Shown one piece after another: positions 43,708-55,000 of a stretch of 64,000 nucleotides of DNA. The stretch comes from Ctena decussata (lineage: Eukaryota > Mollusca > Bivalvia > Lucinida > Lucinidae): the NCBI GenBank assembly GCA_963989385.1, contig OZ022512.1, positions 27,859,899-27,923,898 of the forward strand. Reading direction: 5' to 3'. The translations under genes and the position numbers were made by a program. The stretch's first letter is position 1. Every line of letters starts with the position of its first letter. The notes beneath the pieces were generated by a model. That model had not been told where the DNA came from and did no database searches. It worked only from the letters and a program-made list of their open reading frames with translations.

Positions 43708-43978
43708 CTGCTCTAGATAAGGAGGAGTAACAGGGACAACTCTGTGACAAACCTCAACAACGTGGAACCTAAACACATAGATTGCGACCCCTCACCAGAA
43801 CCACCTTTTGAAGAGGGTTCAAAAGAGGGACCACAACAAGTTTCCACACATATCGTGACCCCTCATCGGAACCGTCTTGTTGAGACGGTTCCAATGAGGG
43901 ACCACAACATATGTTTATGAAAAAAACAACAACAAAAAACGCAATCATCCCTGTCACTCCTCCCACCTGCAGCCCTGG
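43708..43978. mobile_element. MITE family C, copy with doubled core
   Basis: CTGCTCTAGATAAGGAGG to CCTCCCACCTGCAGCCCTGG. Two core hairpins occur in a row (43788-43835 and 43855-43905). Confidence 0.65.
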
Positions 43979-44550
43979 TATAGAGACCCTGGGCCACCCA
44001 AAGACAAGTATGCATACATATCCATGTATGCATACATATCCCTGAGTAGCCCAAGCCACCATAACAAAAATGCCCAAAGTTAATTCATATAAGAGTTTAT
44101 AAGAATACCATATTACTGCACATAAGACAATCTTAACCGTCTACCATATCAATCCCAACAAATGCCCTGGCTATCTTTTTAGGGAAAAAAAAAAAAAAAA
44201 AAATTATATTGACTGATATGTATTGATTACATGTTGGTAAACACTACTAATGTCTCTGACTAAGGCTGCTCACTGAAGCATTGTTAGTGGAATATATTTT
44301 CTTGTCTTTAAATATGGGTACAATAATTACCTGGTACCCTATAATGCCGTAGACAAAAGTTTAGACTACAGTGTTCATCAACAGCTGATTTGAAAACATT
44401 CCCTAAAGGTAAATGGGTACTCTTCCATGTTATGCCACCAATTTTACAAAGGCTGACAATTATTGTGACTTCCTGTTTGCATAGATTTGAACACCATTGA
44501 GCAGGGAAGCAACGAAAAAATTCCATGAAAGCGGTGTCTCATTTGTCAAT

Positions 44551-44792
44551 CTGGGTCAAGTTGTTCAAAACTAATGAGCTCCTTAGATAACGAGATAAAT
44601 TTCCCAATATATTTTATGCAAAAACAGTGCCATTTTTTTGCCCCCAAAATGTAAGAAGCTTTTGCAGTGCAAAAGCTCTTCTCATTTTTTCAGCAAAAAA
44701 TATTAGCATACTTGATTGTATGTGTACTAGACTTCCTGAATCCTAGACTAACAACTTCGTTAAGGTAATGATGCTTTGAACAACTGGGCCCT
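44551..44792. mobile_element. MITE family D, copy 5
   Basis: TGGGTCAAGTTGTTCAAAAC to GATGCTTTGAACAACTGGGC, with the hairpin GTAAGAAGCTTTTGCAGTGC inside. Confidence 0.78.
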
Positions 44793-45012
44793 GAGCTAAA
44801 CTAGACAAGTCTACAGAAAGGTAATACCTACATGTATGTCTCGCTGCCACTGGTCACAGGTGAGACAAATATGAAAAGGGCTGGTTTGCTTCCCCTGAAA
44901 GTGTACCCACTGCCCCTCACAGGCAAAAAGCTCCATCAAATTCACAGCTAGAAGAGCCCAGATCTTAGTCTGGAAGATTTAGCATAGATAAGGTACACTG
45001 TGAATACTTAAA

Positions 45013-46878
45013 CAAACAAGAGGACCATTGGTCCTGTAGCTCACCTGGGTCCATTCAGCCTCAGTACTCTAGGGTAAGTTACTCTAAGGCCATCAGTCAA
45101 TTGGTTTTGGTGAAAAAGATTTTTAAAGGTTTTAACCATATATGGGCATGGAGGACATGTTGGTCATGTGACCTGGACGTTTGAAAAAAATTTCATTCCC
45201 TTAACCCCCTGGAGGCTCTATATGAAATTTGGTTTCAAAATTGGCCCAGGGGCTTTTGAGGAGATGGTTTGATATTGTCAAAATGACAGAGTTCGACCTT
45301 GACCTCTTGTACTCATGAATCTTCATGTACTCATTAAGATGACTGTATATACCAATTTTTAGGCATAAATCTTCAAAACTTTCCATGAAATCTTATGTTC
45401 TAGCATTTTCCCACATTTGACCTTGCAGTAAAATAGTCAAGGTTAACCCAAGGTCATTATTTTGAACAATCTTGATAGTACTGGAATTCCCAATGCTACA
45501 TACCAAGCTTCAAGGCCATCGGTCAATTGGTTCTGGAGAAGAAGATTTTTAAAGGTTTTTACCATATATGGTCCTGGCGGCCATGTTGGTCATGTGACCT
45601 GGACTGTTCGAACAAATTTTCATTCCCTCGATCCCTGGAGGCTTTATATGAAATTTCATTACAACTGGCCCAGTTTTTTTAGGGGATTGTTTGATATTGT
45701 CAAAATATGAGAGTTCTGGGTCAAAGGTCAAAGAATGACCTTGACCTCTTGTACTCACAAATCTTCATGTTCTCATTAAGATAACTGTATATACCAATTC
45801 TTAGGCATATCTCTTCAAAACTTTCCATGAAATCTTATATTCTAGCATTTTCCCATATTTGACCTTGCCGTAAAAAAGGTCAAGATCAACCCATGGCAGG
45901 GCCTGACAAATCCATTGTCCGGCTGCCCGGGACAAGTTAAAATTTTTGCTGGGCAAGTAAAATTTTTTGTTACTTGCCCAGAAAAATGTATTAGATATAT
46001 AGGGAAAACCTGTGTATTTCAGCTTTTTCCGGCAGACGCTGTCTACCGGACAAGTAGTTCAAATTTTGATTTGTCAGGCCCTGCATGGTCATAATTTGAA
46101 CAATCTTGACAGTACTCGAGTACCCAAAGCTACATACCAAGTTTCAAGGCCATCGGTCAATTGGTTCTTGAGAAGAAGTTTTTTAAAGGTTTTTACCATA
46201 TATGGGCGTGGCGGCCATGTTGGTCATGTGACCTGGACCGTATGAATAAGTTTTTGTTCCCTCAACTCCTGGAGGCTCTATATGAAATTTGGTTTCAATT
46301 GGCCCAGGGGCTTTTGAGGAGATTGTTTGGAATTGTCAAAATATGAGAATTCTGGGTCAAAGGTCAAAGAATGACCTTGACCTCTTGTACTCCTAAATCT
46401 TCATGTACTCATTAAGATGACTGTAGATACCAATTTTTATCCCAAAATCTTCAACAGTTTCCAAGATATCTTATGTTCTAGCATTTTGCCATATAAAAGC
46501 ACAAGGAAGCAAATTGGACCTTACCGTAAAAAAGGTCAAGGTCAACCCAAGGTCATAATTTGAACAATCTTGGTAGTACTCCCTTACCCGATGCTACATA
46601 CCAAGTTTCAGGGCCATCGACCTACTGGTTCTGGAGGAGATTTTTTTAGGTTTTTACCATATATGGGCATGGCGGCCATGTTGGTCATGTGACCAGGACC
46701 GTTTGAACAACTTTTTGTTCCTAAGGTCCCAGGAGGCTCTATATGAAATTTGGTTACAATCGGCCCAGCGGTTTCAGAGGAGAAGCCGTTTGAAATTGTG
46801 GACGGACGGACGGACGGACGACGACGGAGCCTGACCATACTATAAGCTCCCCCGGAGCCTCTGGCTCAGGTGAGCTAA
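45013..46878 (+). mobile_element. Helitron-like element 2 with about 440-bp tandem units
   Basis: At the 5' end the hairpin AGGACCATTGGTCCT is followed by GTAGCTCACCTG. At the 3' end the hairpin GAGCCTCTGGCTC is followed by AGGTGAGCTAA. The core has four units marked by ACCATATATGGGC(A/G)TGG at about 45138, 45560, 46197 and 46655. Before the 3' end there is a (GGAC)n run. Units carry GGTCAAAGAATGACCTTGAC. Unit 2 is enlarged by the nested element at 45897-46083. Confidence 0.72.
45897..46083. mobile_element. 187-bp nested MITE (CAGGGCCTGACAAATC ends)
   Basis: CAGGGCCTGACAAATC / GATTTGTCAGGCCCTG are exact inverses. CATGG is repeated on both sides (45892-45896, 46084-46088). Removing it restores a tandem unit comparable to its neighbours (CCATGG-TCATAATTTG against CCAAGG-TCATAATTTG). 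Confidence 0.82.
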
Positions 46879-47596
46879 AAAAGGTTTACATGATTCAGTA
46901 GTTATTTTTCTCTTCTTGAGTACATAGATGATACAACTGAGCATACAGAAAACTGGTAAAAAAGTCACTTTAATGGTCTGGGACCCATTTTCATAAGGAA
47001 ATTAACTCTTATCTAGGACACGTATTTGCTTCCATACTTAAGGGAATCTCTTCTACAGGTAAGACTGCTCTTACAGGAAAAAATCTGCTCACGTCTGTGG
47101 TGTAGTGCATTATCTCTTCCAGTACTTCTGTACAGATGAGACACAAAGCTTATAAGCAGATCGTGTCAGTGCTGAAATCGAAATCAAGACAGGGAAAAAC
47201 TTCTGTGCATTATTTAGGCTTTTTTTTTAATACACGGAAACTCATTTTAATGAACATGCACACACACACACAAATACAACGCACAAGATATACACATGAA
47301 ATTAAGTGATATTACAATGATATGTTATGTCTCTCTATAAACCAGTATATAATCTAAGGAAGCACCATTGCAATATACATATATAAGTTGCAAATTTATG
47401 AAGCATGATCACAGCTAATATTTGAGCCATGTCTCGGCAAAGCCTGTCATATGGTTACTGCAAGCTGTATGCCATAAACTAGGTATGAAGAGTATTTGAT
47501 AATATTTCTAATATAACTATTGCTATCTCCTTTTCATCATGTGTGTATGTAAATATACAATGTGTCCTTCATACAGACCTGTCTCATCAGAATTAA
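46879..47596. other. Intergenic; no gene recognised
   Basis: The stretch at 47093-47150 (TTCCAGTACTTCTGTACAGATGAG-type hairpin, then ACACAAAG) resembles a decayed Helitron-like 3' end. A (CA)7 stretch lies near 47257. Confidence 0.4.
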
Positions 47597-47866
47597 CGAG
47601 CCACATCATGTGTCTTCCAACAATGTGGCAATTTTGTCGTGATATTCAGATCATCCTTCTCATTTAAACAGGGTTATCAGAGACCTCATTGTTGGCTCTA
47701 TGGCTTGGGTTACTTTCATAGATGGCTGATGTGACAAGCAAAGGCTCTGATCAGACTGCACTTATGTGCAGTCTGATCAGAGCCTTTGCTTGTAATAAGT
47801 GCAGTCTGATCAGAGCCTTCGCTTGTCACAAATGCCACACTATTGGAGGTCACATGACCTGGCTCA
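47597..47866. mobile_element. MITE family B (GAGCCACATCATGTG ends), copy 1
   Basis: CGAGCCACATCATGTGTCTT and CAACAATGTGGCAATTTTGT pair with ATGCCACACTATTGGAGGTC and ACATGACCTGGCTC. It contains GTGCAGTCTGATCAGAGCCT-type inner palindromes. Confidence 0.78.
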
Positions 47867-48249
47867 AATTATTATTTTGAGGGAAACGAGAAAAAGCTGC
47901 AGAATGCTACTTTTTGCCTGTCTGGGCACTATCATAAAATCCAACTTGACCAGAAAGCTCTGCAAACCACAGATGACTAAGGTAGAAATTTAAAACCTAT
48001 GTCTCTCTTCTGTTGTGGTAGAGACAAAAATTATCAAATACTCTTAAGTAGAAATCTGACCAACAAAAGCTTGCATACATGAACAACTGATCATTATACA
48101 AAGAGTTTGCTTCCTGGGCCAAATATACAGGCCTAGTTTGGGTACGCAGTTTGCATTTACACAATCAGACAGGCTTTGAGACACTACCAGCTCAAGTGAC
48201 AAACACATGCTGAAAACACAAAAACACCCTATGCATGTGAAAGTAAGAC

Positions 48250-48607
48250 AGTGTTCCAGAAAAGAAGGGGTAACAAAGATAAGTGAGGGATAATTCTCCA
48301 TATTTCTTGAAAACAAAGCCTATGTTGTGAACCCTCATCTGAACCGAATATGACTTATTCCTTTATGCAAGGCAATGTGTTGAGCACTCCTTTTAGTGCT
48401 CCAGACAAGAAGGGGTAACAGGGAGAATTTTCGTATTTCTCCATTAAAACATGCATTGTGACCCTTCATTAGAACCGTTTTGCTGAGACAGTTTTAATGA
48501 GTGGCCACAACATATGTTTTCGTTGAGATTTTCTATGAGAAATAAGAAAACCTATCTTTGAATTATCTTGAATAGCCCCCCCCCCCCCCCCCCTCATCTG
48601 TAGCACT
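48250..48607. mobile_element. MITE family C, one partial and one full copy
   Basis: A broken copy (GTTCCAGAAAAGAAGGGGTA at 48252, ending near 48345) is followed by a fuller copy, 48395-48607 (GTGCTCCAGACAAGAAGGGG to CTCATCTGTAGCAC). The right arm of the second copy contains a poly-C run at about 48576-48592. Confidence 0.7.
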
Positions 48608-49077
48608 GTCTTTTGAAGTCTTAAACGTAACTTTCTGTATAAGAACTTGTATATGACCTGAACATGATAGCTGTAACAGAATCACATGAAAAATTTCCTA
48701 AAATTGCAGGTGCTCAAGATAAGTCAAAATGTTGGGGGAAGATTTTTTGTATTCTTCAATAATCCACAAAAACTTGCTGTGCTTGAAATATGGTCCTAAT
48801 GAGATCTCACAACATTTGTTCTTGTGGCAAAATTGAGTTATAAAATTTCTTCCAAACCTTTGGCCGGACTGGAACTCAGTCTTGATAGAAAAATTCTCAT
48901 GATTAAATTTGCAAAATAATAACATAAATATTAACTTACTAGTTAACAAATCAGACAAGCATGGGTCAATGATCATGATCACCATGACATCAAACATCTA
49001 GCCACCACTGTAACTGCTAAAGCAGTTCTTGATTTTTCTTATAATCTATAATTTCATTCTAAGCTCTCTAAAACATA

Positions 49078-49315
49078 TGAGCCATGACACGACAAAACCA
49101 ACAAAGTGACATGTGCGCCCAGCGAAGACTCAGATCAGCCTGGGCATCCACCCAGTCTGATAAGAGTCTTCACTGTCCCCATGGAAGTGGCTTAGAGCCT
49201 TAGTTACCCTTTAAGCGGACAGTGAAGACTGATCAGACTGGGCCGATGCCCAGGTTGATTCGAGTCTTTGCTGAGCGCACATGCCACTTTGTTGGTTTTG
49301 GCGTGTCGCTGCTCA
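49078..49315. mobile_element. MITE family A, copy 5
   Basis: TGAGCCATGACACGACAAAA to TTTTGGCGTGTCGCTGCTCA. Confidence 0.85.
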
Positions 49316-49321
49316 TACGCT

Positions 49322-49440
49322 ATATCCCTCATTAGAACTGCTTTAAAGAGGCAGTTCTAAGGAGAGGTCACACCATATCATATTAAGGAGTATAAGCAGA
49401 AATTACCCACATATTATCACCAACACCCCCACAGTATTTG
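49322..49440. repeat. MITE family C, right-hand fragment
   Basis: CCCTCATTAGAACTGC hairpin, then AAGCAGAAATTACCCACA and a degenerate end. It directly follows a family A copy, as in the arrangement at 7965-8226. Confidence 0.55.
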
Positions 49441-49514
49441 AGACCTAAGAGGCTGGCCAAGATCTACAGACACAACCAATCAGATCCTGAGCCTTGCTTG
49501 TTTGCTAATTTTTT

Positions 49515-49676
49515 TTTTTTTTTTTTTTGCTGAAAAAAATGAGAACCTTTTGCACTGCAAAAGCTTCTCATATTTTTTTGGCAAATTTTAAAATGGCAGC
49601 ATTTTTGAGCATATTACGTTTGAAAATTTCACGGCTTGTTAACTAACAACGTCATTAGTTTTGAACAACTGGGCTA
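49515..49676. mobile_element. MITE family D, truncated copy
   Basis: The right half with TTTTGAACAACTGGGC and the internal hairpin ATGAGAACCTTTTGCACTGC. The left end is replaced by a T-rich run. Confidence 0.6.
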
Positions 49677-49790
49677 AGATGTACCAAAAAATTTTACAGG
49701 CAAAATTACAGCTCTCCTGATTATGATGATCGGACAATAAAATCAGCTTAAGCAGAGAGGTACAGCTAATGAATCATTTAAAAAAAAAAA

Positions 49791-49989
49791 AGCTTCAGAT
49801 AAGAATGGGTAACAGAGATAATTTAGGGATAATTATCCATATTTCTCCATAAAAACATATTTTGTGACCAATCATTAGAACCGTCTCACCGAGACAGTTC
49901 TAATGAGGGGTCACAATATATGTTTTTGGTGAGAACTAAGAAAAATTATCTTTGAATTATCCTCAGTACCCACTCTTATCTGGAGCTCT
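49791..49989. mobile_element. MITE family C, copy
   Basis: AGCTTCAGATAAGAATGGGT to CACTCTTATCTGGAGCTCT, core ATTAGAACCGTCTCACCGAG. Confidence 0.82.
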
Positions 49990-50541
49990 GCAAAACACAA
50001 GAAACTACATATATTGCATAAGCTTGGATGTAACTTAACTCTGTAAACTGCCAAAAATATGGACATAAAAGGCATTGGAATATGAGCAGCATCCCTTTTA
50101 CTATGAAAGCTAGCAAAATCATGAGCTTTCAAATGAGAAGATAACATTGCTTTATCACATTGCTGTAAAAATTACCAGGAACAGTGACATGCATAAGCTA
50201 ACTCATCCTGATAGCAGATGGGTGCAAAAATAGCTTAAAAAGTTCTTCTCAAAAACGATATTACTATCCCTAGAAGTTTTTAAAAAATGAAATAATTTCT
50301 TCCACTATATGAAATTGCAGACAATAAGTGCCACTATGCAAACTATACAAACAGTTAACAAACTTTGTGTCCAAAAGCTGAAAATGAACTAATAATTCCT
50401 TGAAAAAAAGTGTTTTCTTTCTTTTTCTTTAGCTTGGGTATTTTTTTTTTCTTTTGTAATTATTAAAAGCAGGCATGGTTTCAGAATGGTGAATTTGATG
50501 ATAGACAAAGAAACTACATCATGAAAATAAGTGAGGTGTAG

Positions 50542-50648
50542 ACCCAGTAGGCACACAAGGTTGAATCAACCTTGAATCAATCTTGATTCAAGGTTGTGAC
50601 GTTGAATCAAGGGTGATATAAGGTTGATTTAACCTTGTGTGCCCAGTG
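50542..50648. mobile_element. Short MITE (GCACACAAGGTTGAATC ends)
   Basis: CCCAGTAGGCACACAAGGTT / AACCTTGTGTGCCCAGTGGG are inverses. The inside repeats the phrase TTGAATCAACCTT in both orientations. Confidence 0.8.
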
Positions 50649-51923
50649 GGGAGAATGTCAGTAACAGACTGGCATGATACAAAGAGGGACTTTAAGCCAT
50701 GTAAGAATAGCGAATACTCAAATCAGTATACATGTATCTGCAACCTAAAGAGTCCACAAGTTTTACGCTTAAGATTTAAGGGGGAGTCTGACACTTTTTC
50801 AGAATAGGGATGACTCTGATCAAACTGTGAAGATTTATCTGAGTCAACTCAGTTCACACATAACAAGGTACCTTTTTTAATGCAACATCACCCATTTCAA
50901 GATTCCTTACCAAACTAAATGGTAATTCTCAGATAATATTTTCAAAATCACTTCAATGCCATGGCACAGAATCACAGGGGTGGGTCTTATTGCAAGCATA
51001 TGCATACTGGGGTGTTCATAATAGTTTTGTGATGTGTGTGTGTTTTTTTTTTAGTTCACTTTTGTGCCCCTCATGCCCCACATTAGAACCAACTCCCATA
51101 AGTGGTTCTCATTAAAAGCCCACATTTTGGCAGAGAATGGACAGAAATTACCATTCGAACCCCATTTTATCTCTAGCAGTGTATGGTGTGGGAGACAATG
51201 ATAATGACTTTATAAATATCTGGAATATCTGTATACCTAAAATAACTATGTTATAGAATATAGCTACATATAACTTTGCTTTTGTTTTTGTTAACCTTCT
51301 GACGCCCAAAGATCTCTGTCGAACTATTGCAACAATGTCCTTGACAGTTGCAAATCTACTTGTTCTGAAATCCACCCATATCTCTAGATAAGGTTAGACC
51401 TGAAGTGGATTCCAGGATTTTTTTTCTTGCACATCCTATGTTGTGGCATCTCACCAGAATCACTTCAGCAATGAACTCATTATCAGCTGCACACTATATG
51501 TTGACAATGAGAATAATAGGCCAGGGTAAAATCCTCCAACCCATTTTTTCCCCATAAGATCCAGATCCAGGGCTCAGCGCACATCTTCCTTTGTCCATCA
51601 TCTATCTCAGCTTCTACTGACCTATGCCAAATCAGGTTATATGGAAGCACTATTGTAGGTAAAAACTTAACTATCCAATCATTGAAATGTTAACATATAA
51701 ACCAATGACCAGCACTGTCATACAGTTCCAATATCCTAATTGGCTGAGCATTTCCATGTCTTATCCAATCATATTGCTAGACATGTATCACAAATTACCA
51801 TCAACCAATCAGCTTCACAGAATCATAGTAGACTCAATGTCACTGGTTGCCTAACTGGACTGGAGCAAAGCATTAAATAATTGGCTAAAATGTCAGTATC
51901 AAAGACTAAATACACAGGGATTA
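50649..51923. other. Downstream flank of the LRRFIP gene; no other gene recognised
   Basis: A damaged family C core lies at about 51070-51185 (CCCCACATTAGAACC... TCTCATTAAAA). The 3' UTR of the LRRFIP homologue should lie in the right part. I could not place a convincing polyadenylation signal. Confidence 0.4.
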
Positions 51924-52031
51924 TCATTGGTTTACTAGAGCACTCCGAGATTGTCTAATTTTTTCTAATCTTTTATTCAAATGTTTGTTCTGGTTTGTCA
52001 GTTCTTCTATTTGATTTTGACACTCTCGCAA
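51924..52031 (-). CDS. LRRFIP-like terminal exon
   Basis: The exon encodes LRECQNQIEELTNQNKHLNK then RLEKIRQSRSALVNQ and a TGA stop. HL-x-KRLEK-x-(K/R)-x-x-R-x-AL-x-x-Q is the family's very C-terminus. Acceptor CTTTGTTTCAG. Confidence 0.92.
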   Translation of the reverse strand: MRECQNQIEELTNQNKHLNKRLEKIRQSRSALVNQ

Positions 52032-55000
52032 CTGAAACAAAGAAAAAGAAACATGTAAATTGTACTAAATAAAAGAAACAGTCTAGAATTACTGCATAGA
52101 AAGAAAATGTCCAGACATCAAAGTTTGGGCAAGTCTGTCCCATCAGGAAATGTTCCATAAACCTATTTGCAAATACTGAGTAGTCTTCTCTATTTGCTAA
52201 GACATTTGAGCCGCGACACAACAAAACCAACAAAGTAGCATGTGCATCTACCTAGTTCAGATCAGCCTGGGCATCCATCCAGTCTGATCAGAGTCTTTGC
52301 TGTTGGCATGGAGGTAGCTTAGTCCCTTAGCTACCCTTTAAGTGCACAGCAAATACTCTGATCAGACTGGGTGGATGCCCAGCCTGATCTGAGTCTTCGC
52401 TCGGCAAACATGCCCCTTTGTAGGTTTTGTTGTGTCGTAGCTCATTTAGTCTAAGTATAAAGTCATGAGATGAGAACAGGTGCATTAGGCTATAGATGAG
52501 ATCATTATGCAGGTTCTACACCGTCCATGTTTCGATCAACAATCAAAGAATTCTGAAGAGTCCTTATCTAGAAAAGAGTTCGACAGGTAAGTGCATTTTT
52601 TTCAAGAGTTATATGTAGAGACAATGAATGGTCTACTGGCTACAGAAACTATTTGTCATTTATGACTGGTGTAGTGACATGAAATGGAGATACTGAGAAT
52701 TGGAAAACTTTATATGAAAATTGGATTATAATTCTGAGCTACTCTTCTTTTTCTTCTTTTTATGAATTTTACTAAATACATCATATTCTGCGATATACTG
52801 TCGCAAACCCGATGTCATTAAGAAACCTCCCTTCTCATTGGCTGACGTTTGGTTTACGTCGCTGAAGGCTCTTGCAATGGATGCAAAAATACTCTTTGAA
52901 AGGTGCAAATGTCAAATAGTGCATTAGAATGGGGATACTGTAGTGAAAATTGTCATTTGGGGACAGGGCTCGGGTAAAAACCGGATTTCTTTCGGTCCCA
53001 GACCAAAATTCAGAAATTGGGACCGATTGGAAACAGCCCAAAGCCCAAAAAAATTGGTCCCATACTGGCCCAATACTTAGGAAATTTTCTCCGATTCGTC
53101 CGATAATTGTTACATATGGTCGTTTGATCTTGTTCCGATGTATGAAATATCACCACTGTCTTTAAAATTCTAGCGAGTGTCATAACTAATCAGATTAACG
53201 CAGGTGTTAGCCAGACGAAAAGACCGCCTACGGGCCGATAGATTTTCCGTATGGAGCAATGAGCCACATGTCGGACCGCCTACCTGTCAATAATGAGTGG
53301 CATAATGATACGCTCTCTGCAAAACAACTTATCAAAATCACGATGAAGTAAAAAAAACTGACGTGTGTGTGTGTGGAGGGGGGGGGGGGGGGGGGGAGGG
53401 GCTATGTGGACTGCTTTGCATAAAACTTCATGCAAGTATGTCCATAATGAAAATACATTTATAAACAAAAGCTATCGGGCGGGGGGGGGGGGGGGGGGGG
53501 GGGGGGCTATGTTGACTGCTATGCATAGAACTTCATGCAAGCATGTCCATAATGAAAACACATTATGAACAAAAGCTATCTCAGAAATAATTAAAAAAAA
53601 AAAAATGAAATGAAATTTCAAAGTCCATGAGCTGGAGGTAATACTGACGGGGGGCGGGGTGCTAGGATGTATCAAAACCCTGAACCATTATCTAACATCA
53701 GTCCAAGTATTAGTATCAAATGAGTCCATCATCGTGGCACTGTGAAATTATGTCTTCATAAATATAAAACTTTAACCAAAATCTTTAAGACAAAATTCTA
53801 CGTCGATGACCTTGACTTCAAGGTCACCCAGTGGGGTAAGTATAAGGTGTTTTGTAAAAACTCAAAAAAGAGTCTAACACCAGTTCAAGTATAAACTAAA
53901 TCTCTGCAAAGCATTATGAATCAGTATGCAATTACAAAACTTTAAAAAAGACAAAAATTTCCTAAGTCCCTGACATTGACATCAAGATCACTGAGCGGGG
54001 TTGGGGTAGTACTCTGTAGATCTAACTACAGTGCAAATATAAAAAGAAATCATCTATGGGTTCAGGATATATGTGTCTTTAAAAAACTTTAATCAAAACA
54101 TCCAATCAATATAAAGACAATATTCTAAGTCCATGACCTTGACATCAAGGTCACAGAAGGGGGTGGGGGTAGTACCTTCGAAAACTTTAGACCAATATCT
54201 AACTTTAGTGCAAGTATCAAAGGAATCCATCCATGGGTTATGGAGATATTGGGCTTTATAAAACTTTAACTAAAACATCCAGTCAAAAAAAAAATACCAA
54301 TTTTCTAAGTCCATGACCTTGACATCAAGGTCATGGAGTGGGAAGGGGGTGGTATCCTGTTAAACCTTAGACCAATATCTAACTACTGTGCAAGTATCAA
54401 TAGAATCCATCAAAGGGTTAAGGAGATATAGGTCTTTAAAAAACTTTAACCAAAACATCCAATCCGAACGCCGACGCAGACGCTGGCGCGGACGCTGACG
54501 CCGACGCCGTGGTGACAACAATAGCTCTTCCTGAACTTTTGTTCAGGCGAGCTAAAAAGTCCATTTCACCGATTTCCTAGTTGTATTCGTCAAGCAGACC
54601 AGTGCGAAAATCATGCCGATCAGTGCACAAAAATAGCGCATTTTGATCGGGGTCTACGCGATTATATATTGCGTATAATACTCAGGGTAGCGTTGATATG
54701 CAATTACTCACTCGTTTATGGGTCAAGCACGTTTTGTCTTTGATGTAAAGATGAAAGGCGCCGCTGTGGGTATAAACACGCGCCGAGTGTCATTTTTAAC
54801 TTGTATGACGGCTAAAGGTACCTAAGTACACACACAGACGACTAACAATCGTATCAGCCAGCGCAACTAAGCAGTCAGACCGGGTCTTTCTTGTTCGCAT
54901 CTAACATGAATAATAATGAACCGTCGACCTAGTGGCGACAACCGAATACTTCGGTGGAAGCTAGTCAATATACGCTCTGCACACGTTCCGTAAGTCATCA

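Noticed and set aside
47740..47830. Direct repeats of GTCTGATCAGAGCCTT, first considered as a CRISPR-like array
   Set aside because: They are palindromic cores of MITE family B with no regular spacers, in an animal genome.
53365..53568. Glycine-rich open frame over poly-G
   Set aside because: It is produced by homopolymer runs in a tandem duplication.
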